A stretch of 64,000 nt of DNA from Odontocerum albicorne (GCA_949825065.1 OX463846.1:10063366-10127365); one strand, 5' to 3'; positions 1 to 11,644 are shown, numbered from the stretch's first letter. Notes: a model not told the origin generated them from the sequence alone. Numbers and translations are program-made.

Positions 1-448
1 AAACACATCCTATTATTAAAGTTTTTTTAGCTTGTTTTTCTCCTCGATGTAAATAATGATAAAAACATTGCGATATTAAAGTAAGTGCCGGTATTGCTAA
101 TTGAGTATGAATAATATAAGCTAAAGGAAAAAGAAAGCTTTACATTTTTTTAAAACGAAATGCCATTCGGGGTTCTGAAAAACATAAATTTCATACACTC
201 TCAGAGTAGATTGTGGGAAAATCGAAGGCATGGATAAAGCTGGATATTATACTTGAAAAGTACACGCCAGTATTTTGGACCGACTTCAATAAAGTTCTGC
301 TGAACAATCATGACAATCAAAATGGGAACAAATGTTAGGTACTCAAAAGAACATTTTTACGCGTTTACTTCAAACATGGGATTAATTTGTGTACCATTAT
401 AATTCCGTTATCCTAAAAATCATCATCGTTATATCGTGTAGCTTATGA
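1..448. other. AT-rich stretch with no recognised feature
   Basis: No reading frame, repeat or RNA signal that I can support. The 3' tail of the RT remnant on the minus strand begins at about 449. Confidence 0.5.
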
Positions 449-810
449 CTGAGCACCGTGACTCCCATGATAGCCTCTAACGACTTCTCTACATCCATCC
501 CTTTACTCCGCGGCTCGAAGGGCAGTTGTTAAAGGTTGCCCAGTTGCAGCTCTCACTAGGTTAGTTCAACGTTTTCGGATTCTTGATCTTGTGTATCGTA
601 TTTTCACCCCTCCAGTAATCACAAATCTCTCCAAACTATCTTTTTGGTTACGAGTAATGCGCCCAAAGAATCGGAGGACTCGTCGAAGGCATATTGTTGA
701 CAATCTGTCCGTGATCCTTAGATCTTTGAGAATGGAGAAGTTAGCCTTGTTGTCCATGAAATTCGTAGCATCCTTATCCAGCTCTACATTTCAAATGCAT
801 CTAATGCATG
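449..810 (-). pseudogene. Non-LTR retrotransposon RT C-terminal tail, copy 1 of a tandem pair
   Basis: Read on the minus strand from 810, one frame gives DAFEM, a stop, then RMLRISWT, which is the usual segment after the RT core in insect endonuclease-RT proteins. A second frame continues with a LRITDRLST segment and RFFGRITR, matching the FFGHI(S/A)R stretch of that family. A further in-frame part near 455-540 reads LVRAATGQPLTTALRAAE, a stop, then REVVRGYHGSHGAQS, the normal end of such proteins. At least one frame change and several stops break it. It is the last 100 or so residues only, with no catalytic domain. The region 511-810 is duplicated next door. Confidence 0.8.
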
Positions 811-1110
811 CGACTCGAAAGGCAGTTGTTAAGGCTAGTTCAGTTGCATCTCTTACTTGGTTAGTTCAACGTTTTGGGATTCTTCATCTTATGTGTCATC
901 TTTCCACGCCTCCAGTAACCACACACCTTTCCAAACTGTCTTCTTGGTCACGAGTAATGTGTTCAAAGAATCGGAGGAAATTCGAAAGGAAATTGTTGAC
1001 AATCTGTCCGTGATCCTAAGATCTTCGAGAATGGAGATGTTAGTCTTGCTGCCCATGAAATTCGTAGCATCCTTCTGCAGCACAACATTTCAAATGCATC
1101 TATTCTACAT
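511..1110. repeat. Tandem duplication, 300-bp unit, two copies
   Basis: Unit 1 starts at 511 with CGGCTCGAAGGGCAGTTGTT and unit 2 at 811 with CGACTCGAAAGGCAGTTGTT. Homology runs through both units to about 1110. Both lie inside an RT tail, so the duplication happened after the element inserted. Confidence 0.85.
811..1110 (-). pseudogene. Non-LTR retrotransposon RT C-terminal tail, copy 2 of the tandem pair
   Basis: This is a diverged direct repeat of 511-810, offset by 300 bases. The minus strand from about 1110 reads RIDAFEMLCCRRMLRISW, better preserved than copy 1 because the stop after DAFEM is absent. A frame change follows before the LEDLRITDRLSTI segment. The two units differ at many positions, so the duplication is old. 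No RT catalytic motif is present. Confidence 0.8.
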
Positions 1111-1424
1111 ATCTCGCCTACTCTCAGAGTATAAGTCTCCGCGGTATGAATATTGCGAAGACTTAACTATGAGTATTTTCGTCGTGATTATGATAGTTCC
1201 GTTATTCCATGTCTTTTTCAGCGTTGATATCGTATTTTATGCCATTCCACTTTTTCTTTTTATCTCAGTTTTGCATCCTCCATTATAAGTAATACTAGAG
1301 GTAAATTAAATAAAGTCAGATACCCCTTCTAGACCATGGCTCACATTATTTGGCAGCAGTTTATTTGCGGACTGTTATCATAAACTTAGTTTTTGACCTA
1401 TTGATGTCCCAGACCCAGGAGCTT

Positions 1425-1624
1425 NNNNNNNNNNNNNNNNNNNNNNNNNNNNNNNNNNNNNNNNNNNNNNNNNNNNNNNNNNNNNNNNNNNNNNNNNNNN
1501 NNNNNNNNNNNNNNNNNNNNNNNNNNNNNNNNNNNNNNNNNNNNNNNNNNNNNNNNNNNNNNNNNNNNNNNNNNNNNNNNNNNNNNNNNNNNNNNNNNNN
1601 NNNNNNNNNNNNNNNNNNNNNNNN
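1425..1624. other. Assembly gap, 200 N
   Basis: Exactly 200 ambiguous bases. The identical length of the second gap suggests a fixed-size placeholder, so the true length is unknown. Any reading frame drawn through it is meaningless. Confidence 0.99.
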
Positions 1625-2195
1625 ACGATATATTCGTTGACTTGGCCGTCAATGACAGTTTCTCGGGTGAAAAGTATGACATTTTGGTATATTACTTAAA
1701 CGCAAAATTAGAGGTTGGGAACAAAAAGCACTAAAACTCGTTGAGCAAATAATAATTCTGTTGAGATTTCGTACATATATTCGTAAACTTGTTCATCAGT
1801 GGCAGTTTTTCGAGTGAAAAGTATGAAATTTCAGTCTAAGAGTAATGTTAAGAAATGTTCTTACATATTTGGCAAGTTTTGACGTTGTTTATCATAATTA
1901 ACGCAAATGTGTTTCTTTAACACGCATTTGCCTTGATTTATTATAATTCTAGCATTTTTGTATGAAAAATTGTTTTTTTTAGACAAAAGTAATAAAATTT
2001 ATCCTAACTGGAAAATATTGACGGAAAACATTGAAATTTCGCCAAATTAGAGGTTTGGGACCAAAAACACATTGAACAAATAATAGTTCTGTCGTGATTT
2101 AGTATACGTTTTTGTTAATTTGGCCGTCATGCTAATTTTTCGAGAGAAATGTATGAAATTTCCTTGAATGGCAATTTTTCGCGTGAAAAGTTTAA
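1625..2195. repeat. Diverged direct repeat flanking the gap
   Basis: Two clear copies lie at about 1704-1840 and 2043-2165. Each has an AAATTAGAGGTT(T)GGGA start, an AACAAATAATA centre and a TTTTTCGAG(T/A)GAAA(A/T)GTATGAAATTTC end. Partial end pieces occur at 1625-1685 and 2170-2195. The array may continue into the gap. No coding sense was found. Confidence 0.7.
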
Positions 2196-2244
2196 AAACC
2201 GGGTAGCGTTTTTTTTTTTTAATTTTGTATTTATTCATTGTTCA

Positions 2245-2640
2245 TCATTCATCCATTATATGTGACTTGTATTGGCACGCGGTAACTCGCAGGGCTTCCG
2301 TGCGGAAGGTCGTCGGTTCCACCTCCGCACTGCGCTGTTCTACTGCTCTCAAATGACATAGGTATTTTTTTCGCGTTATATTTGCAGGTATAAGGATACT
2401 TTTGGCTTTGGTCATGTCTATTTTTGAAAAAAAAAGCATACGGCTGTGCTCCGTGCGTTTTATCTTGCTGCGCCATCGAATCCAGCACAAAAGTGGAGCC
2501 GGTGAGTTGGCGAGTGTGCAACCGCTCACTCATTTGAAGTAGAAAAATAAAAACTAATCAAAACTTCACGGCACCGATAGTGGAATGACGAAAGACCCAG
2601 CAACGATGACGCGTATGTCCGTCCTAATGTAGGTAGGTTT
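2245..2640 (+). mobile_element. SINE2 copy, tRNA-derived, forward
   Basis: A tRNA-like head lies at about 2270-2330, with an A-box-like TGGCACGCGGT at 2273 and a B-box-like GGTTCCACCTCC at 2315-2326. A body follows that includes a run of A near 2426 and ends near a CAGCAACGATGACG segment. The same arrangement recurs on the other strand at 8571-8955, with homology along head and body. Minus-strand reading frames of about 94 codons here are by-products of the repeat. tRNA-derived SINE is an inference from the head and the repetition. Confidence 0.7.
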
Positions 2641-2660
2641 CACAAAACCAAACCAAAAAA

Positions 2661-3960
<1,300 letters not shown>

Positions 3961-3974
3961 CAATTCACTAAGAG

Positions 3975-4145
3975 TATTTTTTCCTTTATTCGTTTCCACC
4001 CTTCCCGGTCTTGACCCATATTAAATGCAGGGATTGACTCATATATTTTGCCTATTCATCTTGTAGGATACTTTCTTTTTGCTCGTTTTCTCACAGCCGT
4101 TCTCGAGATCATCAGTCTCTCAAGTTTTTGGTGTTCCTTCTGTCA
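3975..4145 (-). pseudogene. Possible RT tail fragment
   Basis: The minus strand carries KRKYPTR, then a gap and SIPAFNMGQDREGWKRIKEK. This resembles the closing part of some insect non-LTR RT proteins, in which a GRPPTRW-like block is followed by a DR..W motif. The similarity is short and includes a stop, so the call is weak. Confidence 0.4.
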
Positions 4146-4624
4146 ATATTCCCAAAGTATATTATTATCCCTTTCCTGCATGTTGTCAAAAACTTTTCGG
4201 TTATTGCTGATTTTTTAAATAAAAAAGACTTGTAGCACCTTTCAGTCAGTGGAATAAGCGTCACCCATTTCTATTAAGTACCATATATTTCATGTAGGCG
4301 TAAACATATCAACCAGTATAATGGATACATCAAAACTACTTGGAAATTCCTTCTTATAAAAAAATGTTCCTTACATACTCATATGAATTGGTAAAGTATT
4401 GAATTATCGTAGGTAAAATGTGGGATGGATCTTTTTAGCGTTGAGTGTTAAATACGACCAAAACGAAGACCAAATAATACAACATCCAACGAAGGCTGTA
4501 ATTATTAAAACAATAAATTAAAAGATTAAATGTCATGAATTTGTAACCCTTATTATTATTCTGATTTATATCCGTAAAATAAGTAATATCTTAGTTAAAA
4601 TTTCAAATATGTTATATGACATTT

Positions 4625-4800
4625 TTACTAAGATGAAGAAAAGCACTTTGAGCAATTTGAGCATGTAAAACTATAGAAGAAGAAAGGTCAACAATCAAAT
4701 AAGAAGTGCAAACATGAGTGGAAAGCGTAGTAGAGATAAATCTAGGAAAGTGTGGTTGGACAAAGGGAATGATATTTTAAAAGAAGGATATTTAGAAAGT
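4625..4800 (+). pseudogene. RT family 1 tail fragment
   Basis: The plus strand gives KMKKSTLSNLSM, then MSGKRSRDKSRKVWLDKGND followed by ILKEGYLESQ. These align with the KMKNALKWFGHV and GRPRKVWLDQVN...ILKE blocks seen in better copies at 36690-36985 and 39910-40570. It is broken by at least one frame change. No catalytic domain is present. Confidence 0.7.
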
Positions 4801-4950
4801 CAGATTAATCCTAGGAGCTATTTTTTTTTCAAAACAGGCTTAGCCCAATTACATTGAAAAATACAAGAATTATTAACATTAAAAAATGACACAATTATAT
4901 AAAAAAATTATATAAAAAAATATATATGTGCTTATTATACAATATATATA

Positions 4951-6244
4951 CAGGGTCTTTCAATAAGGACGCCCAATTTTTAAATGTCAATAAAACTAGT
5001 TGTGTGTAAGGTGTTCACTCATTTGTTTCTTTATTTGAAAGAATATTTTATGGCATTAAGTATGAAATATAACGTTTAAATATCTGCCGCGGCTTTGCTT
5101 GGTGGCACGTATTCGGGAGGTCAAATTTTCGATGACTTTGTCGCATAAATCTGGCTGAATTTGCTGGATGGCGTTCATTATGTTGACTTTGAGGGCATCA
5201 ATTGTTTGCAGTTTATACGCATAGACTTGCGATTTAAGATAGCCCCAAAGGAAGATGTCCAAAGGCGTTAAATTGCACGATCTCGGTGGTCAGTTCCCGT
5301 CACCGCCGCGCGAGATAACCATGCCCTCAAATCGCTCGTGCAGAATGTCCATCGTGGCATGCGCTGTATGGCACGTAGTGCCATCGTGTTGGAACTACAT
5401 GTCGTTGGTATCCATATTATCCAGTTTAGGCCACAATAAGTTGTTTATCATCAATCTGTAGCGCTCCCCGTTGACGGTTATGGCAATGCCAGTTTCGTTT
5501 TGGAAGAAGTACGGACCGATGATTCGACAGACCAAAATCCGCACCAAACAGTGACTTTCTCGAGATAAATTTGGTGCTGGTGTATCTCGTATGGATTGGT
5601 ATCGTCCCAAATCCGACAATTTTGCTTGTTCACACATCCATTTATCCAAAAATGGGCCTCGTCGCTAAATATGATTTTTTTTGCGAAATTTGGGTCAAAT
5701 TCCAACGGCTCCAGAGCCCAATCAGTGAACACACGACGTTGTCTATGGTCATTTACCTTAAGTTCCTGGGTCAGATGGATTATATACGAATGCAAACTCA
5801 AGTCCCGACGCAAAATTCGCTGAAGTCGCAGAAAGGCCAAGTTCTTGTGAACGACGAAAATTTGACAGCCTCGGGTTTTCCCGTACACTCTCACGTACAT
5901 CAGCGATGTTTTCAGCAGACCTTGCGTTTCGGTGACGTACGGGTGTTGGCTGATTATTTATCGAACCGGTTGACTCGAATTTGGCCCCTAAACATCGAAT
6001 AGTCGACTCGGCAGGATGGTTGTGGCGTGGATAAAAATCACGTATTGCTCGGAACGTTTCTCGAACGGAGCACCAATTTTTAAAATAAAATTTGATAATT
6101 TGCACACGTTGTTCAACGCTATAACCTTCCATGCTAATTTGCCAAACACTATTGAACAGTTCACAATAAATTTGATAGATGTTGATTTAACAACATGGCC
6201 GCTATAACCTAACAAATTTTGAGCGTTCCTATTGAAAGACCCTG
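4951..6244 (-). mobile_element. Full-length mariner/Tc1-like DNA transposon (inactive)
   Basis: The 1,294-bp element is bounded by TA on both sides (4949-4950 and 6245-6246), the target of the Tc1/mariner superfamily. The termini are inverted repeats: CAGGGTCTTTCAATAAGGAC on the left against CAGGGTCTTTCAATAGGAAC read inward from the right, about 28 bp in all with a few mismatches. A decayed transposase occupies the minus strand inside. Size, target site and gene content agree. A related deletion derivative lies at 44574-45133. Confidence 0.93.
5056..6132 (-). pseudogene. mariner/Tc1-like transposase pseudogene
   Basis: The start is taken at 6132 (MEGYSVEQRVQIIKFYF), the usual N-terminal helix-turn-helix opening of this family, and the stop at 5056. 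Pieces lie in three frames: the DNA-binding part to about 5830, then RILRRDLSLHSYIIHLTQEL and IIFSDEAHFWINGCVNKQNC (first catalytic Asp in SDEAHF), then IIGPYFFQNETG, then FQHDGTTCHTA (second Asp) and SCNLTPLDIFLWG. In the relative at 44574 the last motif is SCDLTPLDYFLWG, so the third catalytic Asp is Asn here. Trp codons just before FQHDG and PPRS are now stops. Frameshifts lie near 5830-5840 and 5540. It cannot encode an active enzyme. Confidence 0.93.
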
Positions 6245-6530
6245 TATATACATACATACACATATATACACACATACACATATATTCAAAGTTACTTAAA
6301 TACGTTGATGAGTGTTTTCTAACGCACTCAATCTTAGAAGAAAATTTACTTTTGCTTTTTGGTAATGTGATATGAAATATGTCAATATCCGAAGCAGTCC
6401 CGTTTAAAAGAGTTAAGGCCCTTCCAACAAGCATAGCGGCTGGAAGACCCGTTATTGAGAACAGTTCTTGCCAGCGCAGTCTAGTCTAATTGTTTGGAAC
6501 ATTTAACGCTATTATTTGTAGTAATGCTGG

Positions 6531-6844
6531 TCAGCTCACAATTCCTCCAGCGACAACGTATACCAGGGGACGCAGATCTTTTCTTACGCTCAAAGAGTTA
6601 TACCCGAGCATGCCCAGCAGAAACTGGATAGGATAAAGCCATGGATAGACACCAAACTCACTCATATAGAGATATCGTAAATATTTTTTTTGTACCTTCT
6701 CCACCATGAGTGAGTTTTGCGCCCTTACCGGGCTCCAAATGCAAGCATTGCTTTCTAGTTTGCAGCGTATCAATGAATTAAACAACGTTTTGAGCACCAT
6801 TTGGTTTTCAAATGACTTAGAGATTCTTAGAGTTATATCAGAAG
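6531..6844 (-). pseudogene. Non-LTR RT C-terminal domain fragment
   Basis: An open minus-strand frame contains MVLKTLFNSLIRCKLESNAC, IWSP and VEKVQKKYLRYLYMSEFGVY, followed by LGMLGYNSLSVRKDLR. This is the standard region after the RT palm in Jockey/CR1-like elements, where LYxSLVRSxLEYxxxVWxP is followed by IExVQRxFLRY and a YxxRxxxLxLxxLxxRR block. About 105 residues are readable without a stop, which is good for this window. The part upstream of about 6845 belongs to another remnant on the opposite strand. Confidence 0.85.
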
Positions 6845-6960
6845 GTGTATAAATATGGAAGACACGACGGATGTGTGTTAAGTAAGGAAAGTATGTCGCT
6901 CTAGCCTTTCTACCTACTCGACAGGAAAATGGCACGATGGCATGTATGTAAGTTTATTTA
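6845..6960 (+). pseudogene. RT family 1, extreme C-terminal tail
   Basis: The plus strand reads KVCRSSLSTYSTGKWHDG, aligning with KVWRSFLSVYPNRETE at 36920-36970, the end of RT family 1. The neighbouring RT fragment is on the other strand, so the two are separate insertions meeting at about 6845. Confidence 0.6.
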
Positions 6961-7700
6961 TTATAGATTCTAAAATAAAGCCTGAAAGTAAAAAATGTTA
7001 AAGACTCAATAAAAATGTCTGCTTCAAAATTTAACCGTTCTCTGGGTCTGGGTCACATCAGGTTGTGTTTCTCATGTAAAAGAGACATTCTTTTAAACCA
7101 GCGAGAGATATTTGCGTCACTAAATCCCTAGAGTTTACCAGTCCATTTAGAGCTAAGTGCTAGGAGAGAGATAAGGATTGGGACAATGCCATTCTGTTTC
7201 ATTTGTCTTTAATGGCTTGTTCTCGAGGCACTTGAGACATGAAAAAACTCATTTTCGTAAGTTATTTGTACTTTGCTTTATTCGTTTGTTAATAAATTGA
7301 ATAAATCTTTTTGCAATTGGAACATAGGTTTTTAATGATATTGAAATCCAGCATGTATTCTGGAAAAAAATCCTTTTTTTTCACGCTTTCCTCTTCTTTA
7401 ATGGTGAAATGTTACATTTTTTTTGGAAGCAGTTCAAATTCAATATTCACCGTAGTTCCAAATTCAGAAAATATTTATTCTTCCTGTGTTTAATTTGTCT
7501 TGATTTTTTTCCTGAATACTTCCAATAATATCACCACTATCGCGGAATCAGCATCATCGGAAGTGTGTAAATGTTATTGACCCAAAGGGAATTTTTTAAT
7601 AAGAGGTGATTTCGTTTAGCATAATTTGGCTCTTGATAATTGTTTAAGCTTGCTTGTGGCATTATGTATCACTAATGTCATAAGCAAAAATAAAAAAGTC
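6961..7700. other. No recognised feature
   Basis: AT-rich sequence. A 60-codon frame at 7311-7493 is Phe/Ser-rich low-complexity sequence and is not convincing. Confidence 0.5.
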
Positions 7701-7705
7701 ATTAA

Positions 7706-8031
7706 CACATTCAATGTGATCAAATTATTAAGGTAATTCATGTGTGGCTTACTAATTATTAAAATAAAAAAAAAACGCTTGACTTGAAATCACTAGACGT
7801 ACACGCGTTCCACTCGAAGTGTATTTGAACACTGGTGAGTATTTGTGTGTGCTAGTACTAATAAACTAAACATCCATGCGTTGCTACAAATTGAGTATGT
7901 GTATACAATTTCAACGCACTAGGAGCGGTAATAGTATCTTTGGTTTGCACACGAAAACGCGTCAGGCGCGTTGTTAGCACCCGACAGTTGCGAAGAAGAA
8001 CGCACTTGGCGCGTTGTTAGCATTGAATGTG
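7706..8031. mobile_element. Possible TTAA-type short inverted-repeat element
   Basis: The left end is TTAA followed by CACATTCAATG (7706-7716). The right end is CATTGAATGTG (8021-8031) followed by TAAA. The 11-bp ends are perfect inverted repeats. Inside, GGCGCGTTGTTAGCA occurs twice, near 7967 and 8009, in GC-richer sequence than its surroundings. TTAA flanks suggest the piggyBac superfamily, but the right flank is TAAA and there is no transposase, so this is a tentative MITE. Confidence 0.4.
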
Positions 8032-8314
8032 TAAAACAAAGAAAATGAAAAAATCAAGTCACATACTTTCGATAGAACATACCGTCAGTTGGACCTTAGT
8101 ATTGTTTTTGGCACCCTTAACAGGGATAATTCCTTGTGAACAGTGTGTCAAAGTATGAGGAAGAAATCTAGTGAATATTTTAGCTACAGGTTCATGCAGT
8201 AATTACTTGTTTTTTTTTACCAAGTACTTGAAAGCAAATGCCTAAAAGCTTTCATATAACTTTTTACAGGTGTATGTATAAATTTTTCATTCTGTAAACT
8301 ACATGCGGCTACTT

Positions 8315-8490
8315 TTTCCTTTTCGTCGTTGCTTGGCCTCGTAGTCAAGGATCTTCTCGTCATTTCAACATCAATTCAGCTGGAAGGCGAAGCTGTAAGG
8401 CGAAGGCGAAGCTGCAAAAGATTTTTGTATTTTTCTCTTTAAGTGTTCCAGGTGTTGCACACCATCAAACTCACCTGCCGTAGAATATTC
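8315..8490 (-). mobile_element. SINE2 fragment (3' part)
   Basis: It shares CGTTGCT(T/G)GG, the GGAAGGCGAAG region and a GTGTTGCACACC segment with the fuller copy at 8571-8955. The tRNA-like head is missing. GGCGAAG is locally repeated. Confidence 0.5.
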
Positions 8491-8570
8491 TGAATATAAA
8501 TTGTACAAAAAAATATGGAAATGTAAATTATATATACGAGTTATAAGTTTACCAATTTTAATAATAATTG

Positions 8571-8955
8571 CCTTTTTTTCGTTGCTGGGTTTTGTATTCG
8601 AGGATACCTCACCATTTCATCGTCAATTCAGTTGGAAAGCGAAGGTTTGCCATGGAGTTAACTTTAAGTGAATAACCGTTGTACACTAGAAAAATCACTG
8701 ACCACACCGTTATCCTGGCTCCGATGGCACATCTAAAATTTGATGATCAGAGAGCACACCAGCATATTCCTCCTCCCTTTTATTTATAATAGATATGACT
8801 ATGGTAAAGTCATGGATATCCTTATACCTCTAAATATTAGGCGGAAAAATACCTGCGTCATTCAAGGGGAGTAATACTGCGCGGTGTTCAAACCGACGAC
8901 CTTCCGCACAAAAGTTCAATGCATTACCACGCGGCCATTCACCTCATAAGCTCGA
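8571..8955 (-). mobile_element. SINE2 copy, tRNA-derived, reverse
   Basis: The tRNA-like head reads on the minus strand at about 8885-8950, including TGTGCGGAAGGTCGTCGGTT, identical over this stretch to the plus-strand copy at 2300-2319. The body matches the 2245-2640 copy through the GTATCCTTATACCTC and GCGGAAAAATACCTG(C)GTCATT segments. Divergence is moderate. Confidence 0.7.
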
Positions 8956-9159
8956 TGTTCGTTTTACCAAGTACTTAAATATGTATTTCTTAACACGGTT
9001 AGTGCTCAAAATATTTATAGGTGTTTATATCAACTTTTGTAGGTCTGTGTATGTGTTTTAATTTCTGTAATCTACACAAGTCTTGTTTTTTCTGCTTTGT
9101 TCGAGTCATATCCTGAATAAAGATTAAAAAAAATCTAATCTATACTTTATATTGTTTTT

Positions 9160-9515
9160 AGTTAAGGCATTAACATTATAGAAGTTTGAAGACATTGTAA
9201 CTTATTTTTATCAAACACTGTTTATTCCACTTTTTGTAACGGTATAACCCTACCGATTTCGAAGCTTTCACATCATTATCAGGGAGCATAAACAAGACTG
9301 AATTATGTTCGAACTGGTACCGACATACACGATTCTGACGGTAAACATTCGGGTTGGGAACTGTAGGTGTAGGGAGGGAGGATACAACCTCGGCGAGCAC
9401 CGGCGAGATTCTTGGAATATATGTGCTTGCCAGATGTTCACCTCGATGCACTGACTTAGTGTCATATCGTTCCAAAGAGTGGAATAAACAGTATTTGATA
9501 AAACAAAACACTCAT
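9160..9515. mobile_element. Fold-back element, diverged copy
   Basis: The left arm lies at about 9195-9285 (TCAAACACTGTTTATTCCAC, GGTATAACCCTACCG). The core has GTTCGAACTGGTACCGA and TTGCCAGATGTTCACCTCGA. A shortened right arm is at about 9465-9505 (GAGTGGAATAAACAGTA, TTTGATAAAACA). It aligns with the better copy at 19505-19900. The right arm has lost about 40 bp. Minus-strand frames through it are not supported as genes. Confidence 0.75.
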
Positions 9516-9599
9516 CTATATTTATAGAAAACAATGTCGAGGGAATACACTTCTTTAATCAAACGAACTCTGGAATCATAGACTATAAAATATCAACGC

Positions 9600-9812
9600 C
9601 AAATATTCTACGTTAATGTAATAATTGATTTGATACCATTTTTTGTTTGGACTTAGTATTGTTGACTTTGACTGTAGCAAAACTATATTGGTAAAGTGAC
9701 TTGATAATGTTCACAAGATGTGCTGGTACTCCTATTTGGGGAAAGATTTGGAGAAATTTATCCTTTTCTATTACGATTACTCTTTTTTCATAATCTATGT
9801 TACGAAGCATAA
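9600..9812 (-). pseudogene. Non-LTR RT palm fragment (motif A region)
   Basis: The minus strand reads NIDYEKRVIVIEKDKFLQIF, then PQIGVPAHLVNIIKSLYQYS and FATVKVNNTKS. This matches the RT palm stretch (F)IDYEKAFDRVxHxKLLQ...GVPxxLVxIIKSLYxxxxATVKVN. The catalytic Asp of motif A is expected in KAFD, where this copy reads RVIV, so it is damaged. The frame ends before the GxRQGCxLSP block. A minisatellite starts exactly at the motif A end. Confidence 0.85.
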
Positions 9813-11226
9813 TACTGCTGATATCTTGAATTCATGGCATTTTTTATAATCTATAAAGCATAATACTGCTGATATCTAGAATCCACGGCACTTTTTTATA
9901 ATCTATGAAGCATAATATTGCTGCTTCTTGAATTCACGATACTTTTTTTAATCTATAAAGCATAATACTGCTGATATCTAGAATCCATGGCACCTTTTTT
10001 ATAATCTATGAAGCATAATACGGCTGATATTTAGAATCCACAACACTTTTTTATAATCTTTGAAGGATAATACTGCTGATATCTAGAATCCTCGGTACTT
10101 TTTTATAAACTTTGAAGCATAATGCTGCTGATATCTAGAATCCACAACACTTTTTTATAATCTTTGAAGCATCATACTGCTGATATCTAGAATCCTCGGT
10201 ACTTTTTTATAAACTTTGAATCATAATTCTGCTGATATCTAGAATCCACAACACTTTTTTACAATCTTTGAAGCATAATACTGCTGATATCTAGAATCCA
10301 CGGTACTTTTTTATAATCTTTGAATCCTAATACTGCTGATATCTTGAATTCACGGAATTTTTTTTATAATCTATGAAGCATCATACTGCTGATATCTAGA
10401 ATCCACAACACTTTTTTATAATCATAAAATACATTTTATAATCAATGAATCCACAACACTTTTTTATAACATAATAAATTTAAAGGATAATACTGCTGAT
10501 ATCTAGAATCCTCGGTACTTTTTTATAAACTTTGAAGCATAATACTGCTGATATCTAGAATCCACAACATTTTTTTATAATCTTTGAAAATTAATACTGC
10601 TGATATCTTGAATTCACGGCATTTTTTTATAATCTATGAAGCATTATATTGCTGATATCTAGAATCCACAACACTTTTTTATAAACTTTGATGCATAATA
10701 CTGTTGATATCTAGAATCCACGGCACTTTTTTATATTCTTTGAATCTTAATACTGCTGATATCTAGAATCCACGGCACTTTTTTATAATCTATGAAACAT
10801 CTTACTGCTGATATCTAGAATCCACAGCACTTTTTTATAATCTTTGATACATAATACTGCTGATATCTAGAATCAACGGCACTTTTTTTATATCCTTTGA
10901 ATCTTAATACTGCTGATATCTAGAATTCACGGCACTTTTTTTATAATCTATGAAACATCTTACTGCTGATATCTAGAATTCACAACACTTTTTTATAATC
11001 TTTGATGCATAATACTGTTATCTAGAATCCACGGCACTTTTTTTATAATCTTTGAATCTTAATACTGCTGATATCTTAAATTCACTGCATTTTCCATGAT
11101 CTATAAAGCATAACACTGCTGATATCTAGAATCCAGAGCACTTTTTTATAATCTTTGAATCTTAATACTGCTGATATCTTGAATTCAAGTTTTTTTTTAT
11201 AATCTATAAAGCATAATACCGTTGAT
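9784..11226. repeat. 53-bp minisatellite, about 27 units
   Basis: The unit is about 52-53 bp, typically AATACTGCTGATATCTAGAA, TCCACGGCAC, TTTTTTATAATCTATGAAGC. I count 27 occurrences of the (A)CTGCTGATAT core or close variants. One aberrant stretch lies at about 10420-10485. Units differ by scattered substitutions and small indels. On the minus strand a unit can be read as LCFIDYKK, which resembles RT motif A, and the array abuts the RT palm fragment that ends at 9812. Confidence 0.95.
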
Positions 11227-11640
11227 CAATGTTGAGAAAAACAAAGTCATGATGATAGAAAAGAGTGACGCAGGGAAAAAAAGTTAATGGGATAAATGGG
11301 TGAGTAATGACCAATTAGAGCAAGATAAAATATTCTGTTATGTATGTAATATATTTTTCTGGTGATGGAAGATTTACGAGAGATATCGTACGGCGTGGAG
11401 CGATAGGAAACAAAATCATTGGGTTACATAAACATAACTCAGTATATATAGCGATAGAAAACAAAGTCATTAGGGTACTTAAACTTATATCAAGATGACA
11501 GTCAACAACATTATTTCAACGTCAACTTTAATATACGGGGGTGAAACATGAACGTGGAAAAGGACTGAAAACAGCCAAATAAATACTATGTAAATGCGTG
11601 CAGTGCAAAAATAACATGGATAACATAAAAAACATGGTGT
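11219..11640 (+). pseudogene. RT family 1 remnant: thumb to connection region
   Basis: The plus strand begins INVEKNKVMMIEKSDA, the block after the YADD box (LKINVEKTKVM in the family). Next come DQLEQDKIFCYV and, after a frame change, SGDGRFTRDIVRRGAIGNKI, the usual YLGS..SxDGR.xxDIxxRxxxGNK block. Further on STLIYGGE and TWKRTENSQINTM match the LLYGSETWxxKK...NxxEMR block. Several frame changes occur. No catalytic box is present. Confidence 0.8.
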
Positions 11641-11644
11641 TCGA

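Larger units (their letters stand above)
8208..9085. repeat. Repeated segment around two SINE2 pieces
   Basis: A roughly 100-bp sequence beginning ACCAAGTACTT and ending with TTCTGTAA(A/T)CTACA occurs at 8208-8305 and again at 8965-9085. SINE2 pieces lie between the two copies. This points to a local segmental duplication or to sequence that moves together with SINE2. Confidence 0.55.

Noticed and set aside
1350..1682. Reading frames of about 95 codons across 1350-1682 and similar ones across 53035-53487
   Set aside because: Most of their length is N. They only exist because gaps contain no stop codons.
2245..2533. Two overlapping 94-codon minus-strand frames
   Set aside because: They lie entirely in SINE2 and read its tRNA-like head backwards. 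The second SINE2 copy does not preserve the frame.
5571..6002. 143-codon plus-strand frame inside the mariner
   Set aside because: It is the complement of the transposase gene, whose family motifs are all on the minus strand.
9784..11226. CRISPR-like array of regularly spaced repeats
   Set aside because: Repeats are directly adjacent with no unique spacers, and the genome is eukaryotic. It is a minisatellite. The same applies to 16020-16392, 16915-17316 and 63249-63353.
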